Assembly: GCA_003165275.1 (NCBI GenBank)
Contig: PLSW01000059.1
Coordinates: forward strand, 1 to 32,404
Reading direction: 5' to 3'
Source: Caulobacteraceae bacterium
Lineage (GTDB): Bacteria > Pseudomonadota > Alphaproteobacteria > Caulobacterales > Caulobacteraceae
Length of the DNA stretch: 32,404 nt
Shown here: positions 7,260 through 14,804 of the stretch, one piece after another
Layout of the letters: every line of letters begins with the position of its first letter
How positions within the stretch are numbered: position 1 is the first letter of the stretch
Notes under the pieces: generated by a model
Seen by the model: the letters and a program-made list of their open reading frames with translations, nothing else
Told to the model about the DNA's origin: nothing
The model's database searches: none
Translations under genes and position numbers: made by a program

Positions 7260-7877
7260 ATGACCGTGGCTCCCTTCCAAGAGGCGCCCATGGCCGACGA
7301 CGAACCGATCCGCATCCGCGCCGTGGAGGTGCTGTCCGACGACTGGGCGGTGCTGAAGAAGACTACCCTGGACTATCATCGCCGGGACGGAACCTGGGAG
7401 ACTCAGGTGCGCCAGACCTATGATCGCGGCGACGGCGCGGCCGTGCTGCCCTACGACCCGGATCGGGGGACGGTGCTGCTGGTGCGCCAGTTCCGCTATC
7501 CGACCTACGTCAACGGCTACCGCCATCCGATGATCGAGGTCTGCGCCGGGAAGCTCGACGCCGACGATCCGGAAACTTGCATCCGCAAGGAGGCGCAGGA
7601 GGAGCTGGGCTACCGCCTGCGGGAGATCAGCCAGGTGTTCTACACCTTCATGAGCCCCGGCAGCGTCACCGAGCGGCTGGCCCTGTTCGTGGCGCGATAC
7701 GGCCCTGCTGACCGCGTCTCCAAGGGCGGTGGCGACCCGCAGGAGGGGGAGGACATCGAAATCCTGGAGATGTCGTTGGATGACGCGATGGCGATGATCG
7801 AGCGGGGCGAGATCATCGACGCCAAGACGATCATCCTGCTACAGCACGCCAGGCTGAACCGATTGGTCGGCGGCTAG
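7260..7877 (+). CDS. nudK: Nudix hydrolase, GDP-mannose pyrophosphatase (NudK) type
   Basis: This 205-residue enzyme would hydrolyse GDP-mannose or another nucleoside diphosphate sugar to a sugar phosphate and nucleotide. The Nudix box is at about residues 97-118 (CAGKLDADDPETCIRKEAQEELGY in two parts, with metal-binding Glu111, Glu114 and Glu115). The surrounding text RQTYDRGDGAAVLPYD, LVRQFRYPTYVNG, MSPGSVTE and GEDIEILEMSLDDA follows E. coli NudK closely. The start at 7260 has GGAGGG seven bases upstream; the ATG at 7290 is an alternative. Its stop overlaps the ribosome site of the alpha-glucosidase gene, so the two are probably translated from one message. Confidence 0.87.
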   Translation: MTVAPFQEAPMADDEPIRIRAVEVLSDDWAVLKKTTLDYHRRDGTWETQVRQTYDRGDGAAVLPYDPDRGTVLLVRQFRYPTYVNGYRHPMIEVCAGKLDADDPETCIRKEAQEELGYRLREISQVFYTFMSPGSVTERLALFVARYGPADRVSKGGGDPQEGEDIEILEMSLDDAMAMIERGEIIDAKTIILLQHARLNRLVGG

Positions 7878-7887
7878 GAGGACGCAG

Positions 7888-9489
7888 ATGGCGACGGCGC
7901 CTTGGTGGAAGGGCGCGGTGATCTATCAGATTTATCCGCGCAGTTTTTTCGACTCCGACGCCCGCGGGACCGGGGACCTGGCCGGGATCACCGCCAAGCT
8001 CGCCCATGTCGCCGGCCTTGGCTGCGACGGGGTCTGGCTCTCGCCCTTCTTCACCTCGCCGATGAAGGACTACGGCTACGACGTCAGCGACTATTGCGAC
8101 GTCGACCCCAGCTTCGGAACCCTGGCGGATTTCGACGCCCTGGTGGCCAGGGCCCAGGCCCTCGGGCTGAAGGTGATCATCGACCAGGTCTATTCGCACA
8201 CCTCCAACGAACATCCTTGGTTCCTGGAGAGCAGCGCATCGAAGGACAATCCCAAGGCCGACTGGTACGTCTGGGCCGAGGCCAAGGCGGACGGCACGCC
8301 GCCCAACAACTGGCAGGCCTCCTTCGGCGGCCCGGCCTGGACCTGGAGCCCGAGGCGGCGGCAGTACTATCTGCACAACTTCCTGACCGAACAGCCCGAC
8401 CTGAATGTGAGAAACCCTCAGGTCCAGGACGCCCTGCTCGAGGCGGCGCGGTTCTGGCTGGATCGGGGTGTGGACGGCTTTCGGCTCGACGTCGCCAACT
8501 ACTATGTCCAGGACCTCGGCCTGCGCGACAATCCGCCGGCGGCCTATGACCGCATCCCCTCGCGCACCTATCAGTTCCAGCAGCACCTCTATGATAAATC
8601 CCGGCCGGAGACGCTTGATTTCATTGCCAGGCTTCGGGCGCTGACCGATCAGTACAGCGACCAAATGATGGTCGGCGAGATCGTCGACGACGACGCCCTG
8701 GCGCGGCAGATCGAATACACCGACGGCCCCACCAAGCTGCACACCGCCTACAGCTTCCACCTGCTGACCGGCCGCAAGGGAACGCCGCGGCTGTTCGCCG
8801 AGGCGGCCAATGCCTGGCGGGGCGTGGCGGGGTGGCCGGCCTGGTCCCTGGGCAACCACGACGTGCCGCGTTACCCGACTCGGCTGGGCGGGCCCGACGC
8901 CCCCCGCGAACAGGTTCACGCGCTGCTGGCGGCGCTGTTCGCCCTCAAGGGGACACTGTTCCTCTATCAGGGCGACGAGCTGGGCCTGCCGCAGGCGCGC
9001 ATCCGCTTTGAAGACCTGAGGGATCCCTTCGCGCGCAACGACTATACCGGGGACGCCGGCCGCGACGGCGCGCGCACCCCCTTCCCCTGGTCGAGCACCG
9101 CGCCGATGGCCGGCTTCACCCTGGCGACCCAGACCTGGCTGCCGATCGATCCGGCGCACGTGGCCCTGGCCGCCGACATCCAGTTGAACGATCCGGCCTC
9201 CAGCCTGGCCCAGACCCGCCGGCTGATCGCCCTTCGCAAGGCCCACGCCGCCCTGGCCGTGGGCGAGACCGAAGTGCTGGCCGCGCCCGACGGGGTGCTG
9301 GCCGTACTTCGGGAGGCCGAAGGCGAACGGGTGCTCTGCCTGATCAACCTGGGCGCCGCACCGGTAGTGTGGATGGGCGCCGGGCTCGCCGGAGCCTCGG
9401 TGCTGGAGAGCGGACTGGCCGGAAGGCTCGAGACCGACGGCTTCGCCATGCCCGGTTTCGGCGGCGGTTTCCTGGCGCTGCCCGTCTAG
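7888..9489 (+). CDS. GH13 alpha-glucosidase
   Basis: This 533-residue cytoplasmic glycoside hydrolase has an alpha-amylase (beta/alpha)8 barrel and no signal peptide. It starts WWKGAVIYQIYPRSFFDS, as in oligo-1,6-glucosidase and maltase relatives. Catalytic residues can be placed: nucleophile Asp201 in GFRLDVAN, acid/base Glu264 in MVGEIVDD, and transition-state Asp325 in GNHDVPR. The last ~80 residues form the usual beta-sandwich C domain. It probably releases glucose from the non-reducing end of short alpha-glucosides, though linkage preference is not clear. An AGGAGG site overlaps the nudK stop. It ends against a leftward gene, the two sharing CTAG at 9486-9489. Confidence 0.92.
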   Translation: MATAPWWKGAVIYQIYPRSFFDSDARGTGDLAGITAKLAHVAGLGCDGVWLSPFFTSPMKDYGYDVSDYCDVDPSFGTLADFDALVARAQALGLKVIIDQVYSHTSNEHPWFLESSASKDNPKADWYVWAEAKADGTPPNNWQASFGGPAWTWSPRRRQYYLHNFLTEQPDLNVRNPQVQDALLEAARFWLDRGVDGFRLDVANYYVQDLGLRDNPPAAYDRIPSRTYQFQQHLYDKSRPETLDFIARLRALTDQYSDQMMVGEIVDDDALARQIEYTDGPTKLHTAYSFHLLTGRKGTPRLFAEAANAWRGVAGWPAWSLGNHDVPRYPTRLGGPDAPREQVHALLAALFALKGTLFLYQGDELGLPQARIRFEDLRDPFARNDYTGDAGRDGARTPFPWSSTAPMAGFTLATQTWLPIDPAHVALAADIQLNDPASSLAQTRRLIALRKAHAALAVGETEVLAAPDGVLAVLREAEGERVLCLINLGAAPVVWMGAGLAGASVLESGLAGRLETDGFAMPGFGGGFLALPV

Positions 9490-10019
9490 CCGAGGAACAG
9501 CCGCCACATCAGCCGGCCGGGAACGAAGGTGAAGGCGCCCGCCACGATCAGGCCGAAGACGAAGACACCGGTCATGTAGCCGCGATGCCGGGCCACGTCT
9601 CCACGGCGCGCAGCCACGACCCCCAGCGGCACAAGGACAAGGACGGCGGCGCTGAGGGCGTGGATGGGGTTGAGCCCGCCGCCGAGGCTGAGCATGACGA
9701 AGGAGCTGATGGCGACGGTCATCATCAGCAGCACCCAGCCCCAGCCGATCACCCGGTGGACGGCGTTCCCCTTCGCACCGGCGAACTGGACCAGGCCGAG
9801 GAGCAGGGCCAGCACCGCGGCGATCACATGCGCCCGGATGACCCGCGGCTGGCGGGCGAAGAGGGCGGCGTCAAAGGGGTGGGGATGGGGCCGCCCCAGG
9901 GCGAAGATCACCCCGACCGCGGCCATCACCCCCAGCGCCGCGAGGGCCAGCTGCACGGTCTGGACGCGGGTCAGGCGCGGCGCGGGCGGCGGGGACGGAA
10001 GAATGTTGGCCGGGTCCAT
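9486..10019 (-). CDS. DUF2306 membrane protein
   Basis: This 177-residue inner-membrane protein has about four membrane helices (near residues 22-42, 63-80, 92-112, 120-140, with a further hydrophobic stretch at the end). Conserved text HRVIGWGW, NPIHALSA, ARRGDVARHRGYMTG and the tail TFVPGRLMW place it in DUF2306, a family with no assigned function whose histidines suggest haem or metal binding. The start at 10019 is preferred because GGAG lies six bases before it; an ATG at 10031 gives four more residues. It shares a CTAG stop with the convergent glucosidase gene and is divergent from the first VirJ-like gene. Confidence 0.82.
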   Translation of the reverse strand: MDPANILPSPPPAPRLTRVQTVQLALAALGVMAAVGVIFALGRPHPHPFDAALFARQPRVIRAHVIAAVLALLLGLVQFAGAKGNAVHRVIGWGWVLLMMTVAISSFVMLSLGGGLNPIHALSAAVLVLVPLGVVAARRGDVARHRGYMTGVFVFGLIVAGAFTFVPGRLMWRLFLG

Positions 10020-10174
10020 GTCTGGCTCCATCTGGGCGCGGCGTCATCGCGGCGCTGACCCTGGGCTAGCGCATCGCAGCCGCTCGTCGCGGGGGATTAC
10101 GTGAATCGCCGCGGCGGCTTCGCGAACGGCGGCGCTGTTTGCAAAACCGATGCGGAAATGAACTAGTCCGCAGA

Positions 10175-10193
10175 CGCCGGGCATTTCCCGGCG
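10175..10193 (+). promoter_or_regulatory. Hairpin just upstream of a ribosome binding site
   Basis: CGCCGGG-CATTT-CCCGGCG is a perfect 7-bp stem with a 5-base loop. It ends two bases before GGGAG (10196-10200), the ribosome site of the VirJ-like gene at 10208. If transcribed it would sit in the 5' leader and could influence ribosome access or message stability. No ligand-binding structure is visible, so it is not called a riboswitch. Confidence 0.35.
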
Positions 10194-10207
10194 GCGGGAG
10201 CCGTCCT

Positions 10208-10963
10208 ATGTTTGGCCAGTCGTGGCGATGGTCATCGAAGATCGCGCTCGCGGCGGCGCTGCTCGCCCTAGGCGCCTGCGCGAGCGCCAGTCTCCCCAGC
10301 GACGCTGGCGGTTCGGCCGTCGGCGGCGTCCGCGTTGACCGGCTCCCCTTGATCGTCGTTCCGAGCGTTCGAAGCGGCGACACCTTCGCGGTCATGTATT
10401 CCGGCGACAGCGGCTGGGCGCCGCAGGCGCAGGCGATGGCCAGCCGCCTCGCCGCCGACGGCGTACCAGTCGTCGGCGTCAACAGCGTGCGCTACCTGGT
10501 ATTCCGCAAAACCCCGGACCAGGCGGCCGCGGATCTCGCCGCCGTCATCGACCAGTACAGCCAGGCCTGGGGACGACCGCGGGTCATCCTTATTGGCTAT
10601 TCCTTCGGGGGCGACGTCCTTCCGTTCATCGCCGAGCATCTGCCGGCGTCCGAGCTGGAGCGCGTGCGCCTGCTGGCCCTTATCAGTCCAAGCGACCACG
10701 GAGACCTCGCCTTTCGCGGCGTCTCGTGGTTCGATTGGCAGTGGCCGGGCGCCAAGCCGCTCGAACCGGCGCTCAAGGCCCTGTCCGGCGTTCCGATGAT
10801 CTGCATCCACGCGGACCACGATCCGCGCCAGGCTTGCAACCGGTTCCCAGGCGAGGTGATCCGGCCGATCGGGCTTCCGGGCGGACATCGCTATCAAGGC
10901 CGGCGGGACGTGGTCGCCGACGTGATCGTCGTCTCCGCCGGACTGACCCTTAGCCCGCCCTAG
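10208..10963 (+). CDS. VirJ/AcvB-like periplasmic lipoprotein hydrolase (copy 1)
   Basis: This 251-residue alpha/beta hydrolase of the VirJ family carries a lipoprotein signal ending in LALGAC (about residues 17-22), so it should be tethered in the envelope. The family landmarks are FAVMYSGDSGWA, the nucleophile elbow GYSFGGDVLP (Ser132), CIHADHDPRQAC with a candidate acidic residue, and GGHRYQG with the catalytic His. Agrobacterium AcvB, a relative, hydrolyses lysyl-phosphatidylglycerol, so a lipid-modifying role is possible here. The start at 10208 has GGGAG seven bases upstream; the frame opens at 10139 without one. It overlaps the convergent GST gene by 14 bases and has a paralogue at 13304. 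Confidence 0.83.
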   Translation: MFGQSWRWSSKIALAAALLALGACASASLPSDAGGSAVGGVRVDRLPLIVVPSVRSGDTFAVMYSGDSGWAPQAQAMASRLAADGVPVVGVNSVRYLVFRKTPDQAAADLAAVIDQYSQAWGRPRVILIGYSFGGDVLPFIAEHLPASELERVRLLALISPSDHGDLAFRGVSWFDWQWPGAKPLEPALKALSGVPMICIHADHDPRQACNRFPGEVIRPIGLPGGHRYQGRRDVVADVIVVSAGLTLSPP

Positions 10964-11636
10964 CCGCCCGGGCCTTGGCCTGTTCGCCTGAGATGGCGTC
11001 GCGGGTTTCGGCGATCAGGCGCGCGACAATCGGATCGCGCTGGATGGCGGACCAGTAGGCCGCCAGCTTGGCGTGGCGGCCCAACGGGCTCGGGGCGCCG
11101 AAAAGCGCAGGCGCCCATTCGAAGGCGAGGATCAGTTGTGGGACGATGGCGCCGTCGGCCTGGGTCAGCGCCCCGCCGACCGCATAGCCGCCCTCGCCGA
11201 TATAATCCTCCAGATAGCCGAGCGCGGTCTCCACCTCGGCAAGGGCCGCAGCGATCCGGCCGGCGTCCCAGGTCTTGCGCGAGCGTCCAGCGGCGTTGAA
11301 CAGAGGCACCATCGCCATCACCAGATAGATGTCGCAGATACGCGCGAGCAGCCGCATCTCGGCGCGTCCCCATGGATCGGCCGGCCGCAGGCTGGGCGAG
11401 GGATAAGCGTCCTCGAGGTATTCGCAGATCACCTCCGACTCCGGCAGGGCGCGGCCGTCGTCGAGCACCAATGTCGGCACCCGGCCGATCGGATTGACGG
11501 CCATGTAGTCGCCCTTGGATTCCGCCGAGGAATGGAATCCGGGCGGCTCGATGATCTCGGCCTCGATGCCCTTGGCGTAGAGCATCAGTCGCACCCGGGT
11601 CGGAAACGGCGAGGTGTAGGTCTGATAGAGCTTCAT
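10950..11636 (-). CDS. Glutathione S-transferase family protein
   Basis: This 228-residue cytosolic protein has a thioredoxin-like N-terminal domain (about residues 1-78). It shows KLYQTYTSPFPTRVRLMLY, where a Ser would contact the glutathione thiol, then NPIGRVPTLV with the cis-proline and LPESEVICEYLED, which holds the gamma-glutamyl group. An all-helical C-terminal domain follows. It could be a detoxifying transferase or a dehalogenase/isomerase relative; the substrate cannot be read. Its GAGGGG ribosome site overlaps the TGA of the DUF3828-like gene upstream, so the two are coupled. The 3' end overlaps the convergent VirJ-like gene by 14 bases. Confidence 0.9.
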   Translation of the reverse strand: MKLYQTYTSPFPTRVRLMLYAKGIEAEIIEPPGFHSSAESKGDYMAVNPIGRVPTLVLDDGRALPESEVICEYLEDAYPSPSLRPADPWGRAEMRLLARICDIYLVMAMVPLFNAAGRSRKTWDAGRIAAALAEVETALGYLEDYIGEGGYAVGGALTQADGAIVPQLILAFEWAPALFGAPSPLGRHAKLAAYWSAIQRDPIVARLIAETRDAISGEQAKARAARAG

Positions 11637-11646
11637 CACCCGCCCC

Positions 11647-12132
11647 TCAGTCCACCCAGCCGTATTTCAGGATCACCGACAGGGTCCAGGGAGATGCCCC
11701 CTTGAGGGAGACTACATCGTCGACCTTCCAGCCGGCCGGGGTGCGCTGGAAATAGAACCGCAGATCCTCGGGCTGGTCGCCGTTCTTGAAGGTGGCGACG
11801 ATGATGCGCCGATCCGCCCGGCCCTCCACCGCGACGGTTCGCAGGTGAAGGTCCGCGGGGGTGCCATCCTGGCCGTCGATCCAGAACAGGAAGTCGATGC
11901 GGCCCACCTCCTTGCCGGCCTCGCGCTCTTCCAGCGCCCAGAGCGACGCCAGCCGCGGGGTGTAGATGTCTTCAGGCGGGATATAGTCGCCGCCCTTGGC
12001 GAGGCGCGCGTAGACACTTTGCAAAAAGGCCGCCGGATCCGCGATGACCGTCGACGCCGCGGCGGGCAGGGCCCCGAACGCGATGGCCAGCATCGCCAGG
12101 ACCGCCGCAAGCCTCGCAATTTTGGATGTCAT
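11647..12132 (-). CDS. Exported DUF3828-like protein
   Basis: This 161-residue protein has a signal peptide (about residues 1-27, ending PAAA) and a compact NTF2-like domain. The order FLQSVYARL, then YTPRLASLWALEER, IDFLFWIDGQD, and FYFQRTPAGWKVDDVV resembles DUF3828, a family of periplasmic proteins without a known role. The start at 12132 has GGGGAG seven bases upstream and is preferred over the ATG at 12147. Its stop overlaps the ribosome site of the GST gene. The fold assignment is by recognition and only moderately sure. Confidence 0.75.
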   Translation of the reverse strand: MTSKIARLAAVLAMLAIAFGALPAAASTVIADPAAFLQSVYARLAKGGDYIPPEDIYTPRLASLWALEEREAGKEVGRIDFLFWIDGQDGTPADLHLRTVAVEGRADRRIIVATFKNGDQPEDLRFYFQRTPAGWKVDDVVSLKGASPWTLSVILKYGWVD

Positions 12133-12233
12133 GATGCGTCTCCCCATCGACCATAGTCAGCGGGAGACGCGGCCAAGTCCAGCACGGCGACGCATCGCCG
12201 CCCGCCGTCGTCGATCGCCGGGCCGCGCCGGGG

Positions 12234-12533
12234 TCAGTGTGGCGTGGCGTCGTCGGCCTTCTCGGCGCGATGTTCGGCGCGCATTTCCGCCAGCGCGGAT
12301 TTGCAGCCGTCGGAAAGGTCGTCCTTGTGCGCCTTGAAGCATTCCATCACCCGGCCGCCGCCGGCATGAACGTCCGAGCAGAACTTGGCGATGTCGGCGC
12401 TGCAGGCCTGCCGCACGACGCCGCGGCCATGGCCATTGTCGCCGCCGGTCGGCGGCGCGTCCTGAGCGCGCGCGGCGGCGAACGCCATCAGGGTCAGGAC
12501 GGCCGCAAGGCCGGTGATGCGGGTCATGGTCAT
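12234..12533 (-). CDS. Small exported cysteine-rich repeat protein
   Basis: This 99-residue periplasmic protein has a signal peptide (about residues 1-24, ending ARAQ). A single cysteine-rich repeat follows, in which Cys44, Cys52, Cys65 and Cys77 are spaced as in the GLG1-type (Cys-rich FGFR) repeat often seen in small alphaproteobacterial proteins: RQACSADIAKFCSDV, VMECFKAHKDDLSDGCKSAL. The cysteines probably form two disulfides. An AAGGAG site lies six bases before the ATG at 12533. It follows the Spy/CpxP-like gene after 54 bases that hold a strong stem-loop. Function unknown; context suggests envelope or metal stress. Confidence 0.8.
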   Translation of the reverse strand: MTMTRITGLAAVLTLMAFAAARAQDAPPTGGDNGHGRGVVRQACSADIAKFCSDVHAGGGRVMECFKAHKDDLSDGCKSALAEMRAEHRAEKADDATPH

Positions 12534-12554
12534 CAAGCGCTCCTTCAGAGACAG

Positions 12555-12578
12555 CCGGTCCCGCCAGGGCGGGACCGG
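12555..12578 (-). promoter_or_regulatory. Stem-loop between the Spy-like and Cys-rich genes
   Basis: CCGGTCCCGCC and its exact complement form an 11-bp stem with a 2-base centre. It lies between the stop of the Spy-like gene (12588) and the ribosome site of the Cys-rich gene. No U-run follows on the minus strand, so it is not a standard terminator. It may protect the upstream message or reduce transcription of the second gene. Confidence 0.5.
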
Positions 12579-12587
12579 GCGGGAAGA

Positions 12588-13103
12588 CTACTGCGGCGGA
12601 GGCGGACCGTCATGGCCGCCATGACCCATGCCCATCCCGTGACGACCCATCGGACCGCCGGGCCCCATGTGATGCATCATCATCGCCGACATGGCGTCGA
12701 AGGCCTTTTGCTGCTGCGGGGTGAGCACCGCATAGAAGCGCTTGACGGCCTCGGCGTGGCGCTGGAACGCCGCCTGATGCTCGGCCATCTTCGCGGCCAT
12801 GTCATCGAGGCGCTGGGGTGTTGTCATGGCCATCTCATGGCCTTCGCCGTGGCGGTCCATGTCCGGATGCGGCGGCGGGACCATGGAGGCGGTGAAGGCC
12901 TGCCACGCCGCTTCCTGGTCGGGCCGGATGTTGAGGATGTCGTGCATGGCCTTGGCGTGGGCCTGCAGGTGCTCATGCATCATGCCGTCGTGCTTGGCCT
13001 GCGGCGGCGGCGCCGGCAGATCCTGCGCCGCGGCGAGCGAGGCGCCCGCGGCAAAGGCCGCAAAGGCGGCGACGCTCGCGATGAGGCGAATTTGATGTTT
13101 CAT
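12588..13103 (-). CDS. Spy/CpxP-like periplasmic protein, His/Met-rich
   Basis: This 171-residue exported protein has a signal peptide (about residues 1-26, ending AAAQ) and belongs to the LTXXQ family (Spy, CpxP). A first helix pair holds DILNIRPDQEAAWQAF (55-70), and the diagnostic LTPQQQKAF is at 127-135. Members act as periplasmic chaperones or metal-stress sensors. Unusually many His and Met residues occur at both ends: MMHEHLQAHAKAMH near 41-54, and a tail (140-166) with repeated MMHH, GRHGMGMGHGGH. This looks like a low-affinity copper or other metal site. It is divergent from the second VirJ-like gene and probably co-transcribed with the Cys-rich gene downstream. The ribosome site is weak. 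Confidence 0.83.
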   Translation of the reverse strand: MKHQIRLIASVAAFAAFAAGASLAAAQDLPAPPPQAKHDGMMHEHLQAHAKAMHDILNIRPDQEAAWQAFTASMVPPPHPDMDRHGEGHEMAMTTPQRLDDMAAKMAEHQAAFQRHAEAVKRFYAVLTPQQQKAFDAMSAMMMHHMGPGGPMGRHGMGMGHGGHDGPPPPQ

Positions 13104-13233
13104 TGTCCGGGGTTTTCCTAGTGAACGGTGGTCAAAGCTGCGCACGATCGTGTTGCCTCTGTGTTGCACGAATGTCGGCAAGGTTTCCGTCGCAGCCATC
13201 ACCCCGCCGCAAACGTACATCATCGCTTGACCT

Positions 13234-13274
13234 CGCTCGACGCTCCGCCAAGTAGAAATACGGAGGCGCGAGCG
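13234..13274. promoter_or_regulatory. Imperfect inverted repeat in the divergent intergenic region
   Basis: The 200 bases between the Spy-like gene and the second VirJ-like gene hold no open frame. CGCTCGACGCTCC (13234-13246) and GGAGGCGCGAGCG (13262-13274) pair imperfectly around an AT-rich centre containing AAGTAGAAATA. A TTGACC at 13227-13232 could be a -35 box for the rightward gene, which would place the -10 inside the loop. This is a possible regulated promoter, weakly supported. Confidence 0.25.
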
Positions 13275-13303
13275 AAACGTCGCAGCGTGGGGATATTGGC
13301 TAC

Positions 13304-14107
13304 ATGAAAGCGTCGTCAGTGCGGGCGACGGCGGTCGCAATGCTGGCGCTGGTCGCGATCCTGGCCGGCGGGTTGAAGATCGCCGTCGATCAGATGTTGT
13401 CGCGGGACCCGCCCGCCGAGCACGCGGCCACCGGCGCCGCACCCGGCTCGCGGCTGGCGGCGTTGCCGATCTTCGAGGCGCCCAGCCGCGAAGGCGGCGA
13501 CACCCTGGTGGTGTTCTATTCCGGCGACAACGGCTGGGCGAAGGTGGATCGCCGCGTGTCTGCCGCCCTGGCCGAGGCGGGTGATCCCGTGGTCGGCGTC
13601 GACACCCTGCGCTACTACATGCACGAGCGGTCCCTGCCCGAGGCGACCAACGACCTGGCGACGATCATCGCCCACTATTCGCAGCTCTGGAACAAGTCGC
13701 GCGTCGTCCTGGTCGGCTATTCCTTCGGCGCCGACAGCCTGCCGGAGATCGCCGGAAAACTGCCGGCCGAGATGCGTGCGCGGGTTCGGCTGATCGCGCT
13801 GATCGGTCCGGGGTCCAAGGCGGAGCTGGTGTTCCGCCCCACCTCCTGGATCAATGTCTATGGCCCGGGGGCCACCTCGGTGCCGCGGGCCCTGGCGGCG
13901 CTGAAGGATGTGCCCAGCGTCTGCATCTACGGCGCCCAGGACCCCGTGAGCGCCTGTCCGCGGTTTCCCAGCGGCGTGACCGCCCTGGCCACCGTTCCCG
14001 GCGACCACCGCTACAAAGGCCAGTACGGCGCCATCGCCGGTATCATCCTCAGGGCGTCGGCGCTGGGGCAGGCGCACAGCGCGACGGGGCTGATCGCCGC
14101 CAACTAG
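13304..14107 (+). CDS. VirJ/AcvB-like hydrolase (copy 2)
   Basis: This 267-residue VirJ-family alpha/beta hydrolase has an N-terminal membrane anchor or uncleaved signal (about residues 7-30), placing the catalytic domain in the periplasm. Landmarks are VVFYSGDNGWAKVD, the nucleophile elbow GYSFGADSLP (Ser140), CIYGAQDPVSAC and PGDHRYKGQYG with the likely catalytic His. It is a clear paralogue of the gene at 10208 but has no lipobox cysteine, so the two copies differ in how they are tethered. By analogy with AcvB it could hydrolyse aminoacylated phosphatidylglycerol. It shares CTAG at 14104-14107 as stop with the convergent DUF2007 gene. Confidence 0.83.
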   Translation: MKASSVRATAVAMLALVAILAGGLKIAVDQMLSRDPPAEHAATGAAPGSRLAALPIFEAPSREGGDTLVVFYSGDNGWAKVDRRVSAALAEAGDPVVGVDTLRYYMHERSLPEATNDLATIIAHYSQLWNKSRVVLVGYSFGADSLPEIAGKLPAEMRARVRLIALIGPGSKAELVFRPTSWINVYGPGATSVPRALAALKDVPSVCIYGAQDPVSACPRFPSGVTALATVPGDHRYKGQYGAIAGIILRASALGQAHSATGLIAAN

Positions 14108-14307
14108 GCGGGCGGCTCCGCCGCGGCGAGAAGCCGTTTGGCCTGGGCGAGATCGGCTTGGTCGACCATCAGCCGTTGATTGATCGCCGATCCCCAGAGC
14201 GATCCGGCGCCGGCGTCCCACACCTGCGTCTCGATGCCGGCGTCTGCCAGCACCGCGCGCAGCCAGGACAGCCTCACGGCGTCGGATGTGGCGACAAGTT
14301 CGACCAT
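14104..14307 (-). CDS. DUF2007 small protein
   Basis: This 67-residue protein fits DUF2007, a small ferredoxin-like fold described as a putative signal-transducing domain. It shows LRAVLADAGIETQVWD, then WGSAINQRLMVDQADLAQAKRLLAA, in which a strand-helix pair ends the fold. It is cytosolic. The start at 14307 follows AAAGGCGC; a longer frame to 14433 would overlap the gene upstream and lacks a site. It lies 79 bases downstream of a small helical protein and, further up, a hybrid histidine kinase, all leftward; a functional tie to the kinase is only positional. Confidence 0.8.
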   Translation of the reverse strand: MVELVATSDAVRLSWLRAVLADAGIETQVWDAGAGSLWGSAINQRLMVDQADLAQAKRLLAAAEPPA

Positions 14308-14386
14308 GAGCGCCTTTGAAAGGTCTGAAGTCTGGCGGCAGCAAAGCACATCCGGCCCTGAGGCCAAACCCTCGCCTGATGGGCGC

Positions 14387-14683
14387 TCAGCCTTGAGCCT
14401 CCGCCGGATGGACGACGCCGGCGCCCTGAACACGCCGCCGGGAGAGGCCTCGGACGCGCTCGGCGAACACCTGATGCAGACGGAACCGCTGATGTTCGGC
14501 GTTCGCGGGCATGGCCCTAGCGTCGTTGACGTCGCGATCGAGGGTGGCTTCCCGCACCAGGGTTTCCACTGCGTCTGGATCGACGGTGCGCAGCAAATGG
14601 ATCAGATCCGCCACCAGCAGCTCGAGCGTCGCCACGCGGACAACCAACTCACGCTGGCTAAGACTGTTCGTCACATGGTCCAT
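14387..14683 (-). CDS. Small helical hypothetical protein
   Basis: This 98-residue protein is not recognised. Residues 1-48 are strongly helical (SQRELVVRVATLELLVADLI and on), in heptad-like spacing that could form a coiled coil. The C-terminal third is Arg-rich and less ordered. There is no signal or membrane segment. GGAGG lies five bases before the ATG at 14683, a good ribosome site that argues the gene is real; a GTG at 14695 would include that site in the coding region. It is leftward, between the hybrid histidine kinase and the DUF2007 gene. Confidence 0.6.
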   Translation of the reverse strand: MDHVTNSLSQRELVVRVATLELLVADLIHLLRTVDPDAVETLVREATLDRDVNDARAMPANAEHQRFRLHQVFAERVRGLSRRRVQGAGVVHPAEAQG

Positions 14684-14804
14684 GGCGACCTCCACACGCC
14701 GGGCAGCCTATGCGTCCAGGCCTCGCCATCCGGTAAATTCGCCGGGAGAAGTTTTGTTGCGGCCATCGACCACGCGACTGGATCGACCACTCGGGCGACG
14801 GCGG

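Noticed and set aside
7831-9507. A 558-codon open frame antisense to the alpha-glucosidase gene
   Set aside because: The plus strand encodes a complete GH13 enzyme with all catalytic residues; the antisense product has no recognisable motif.
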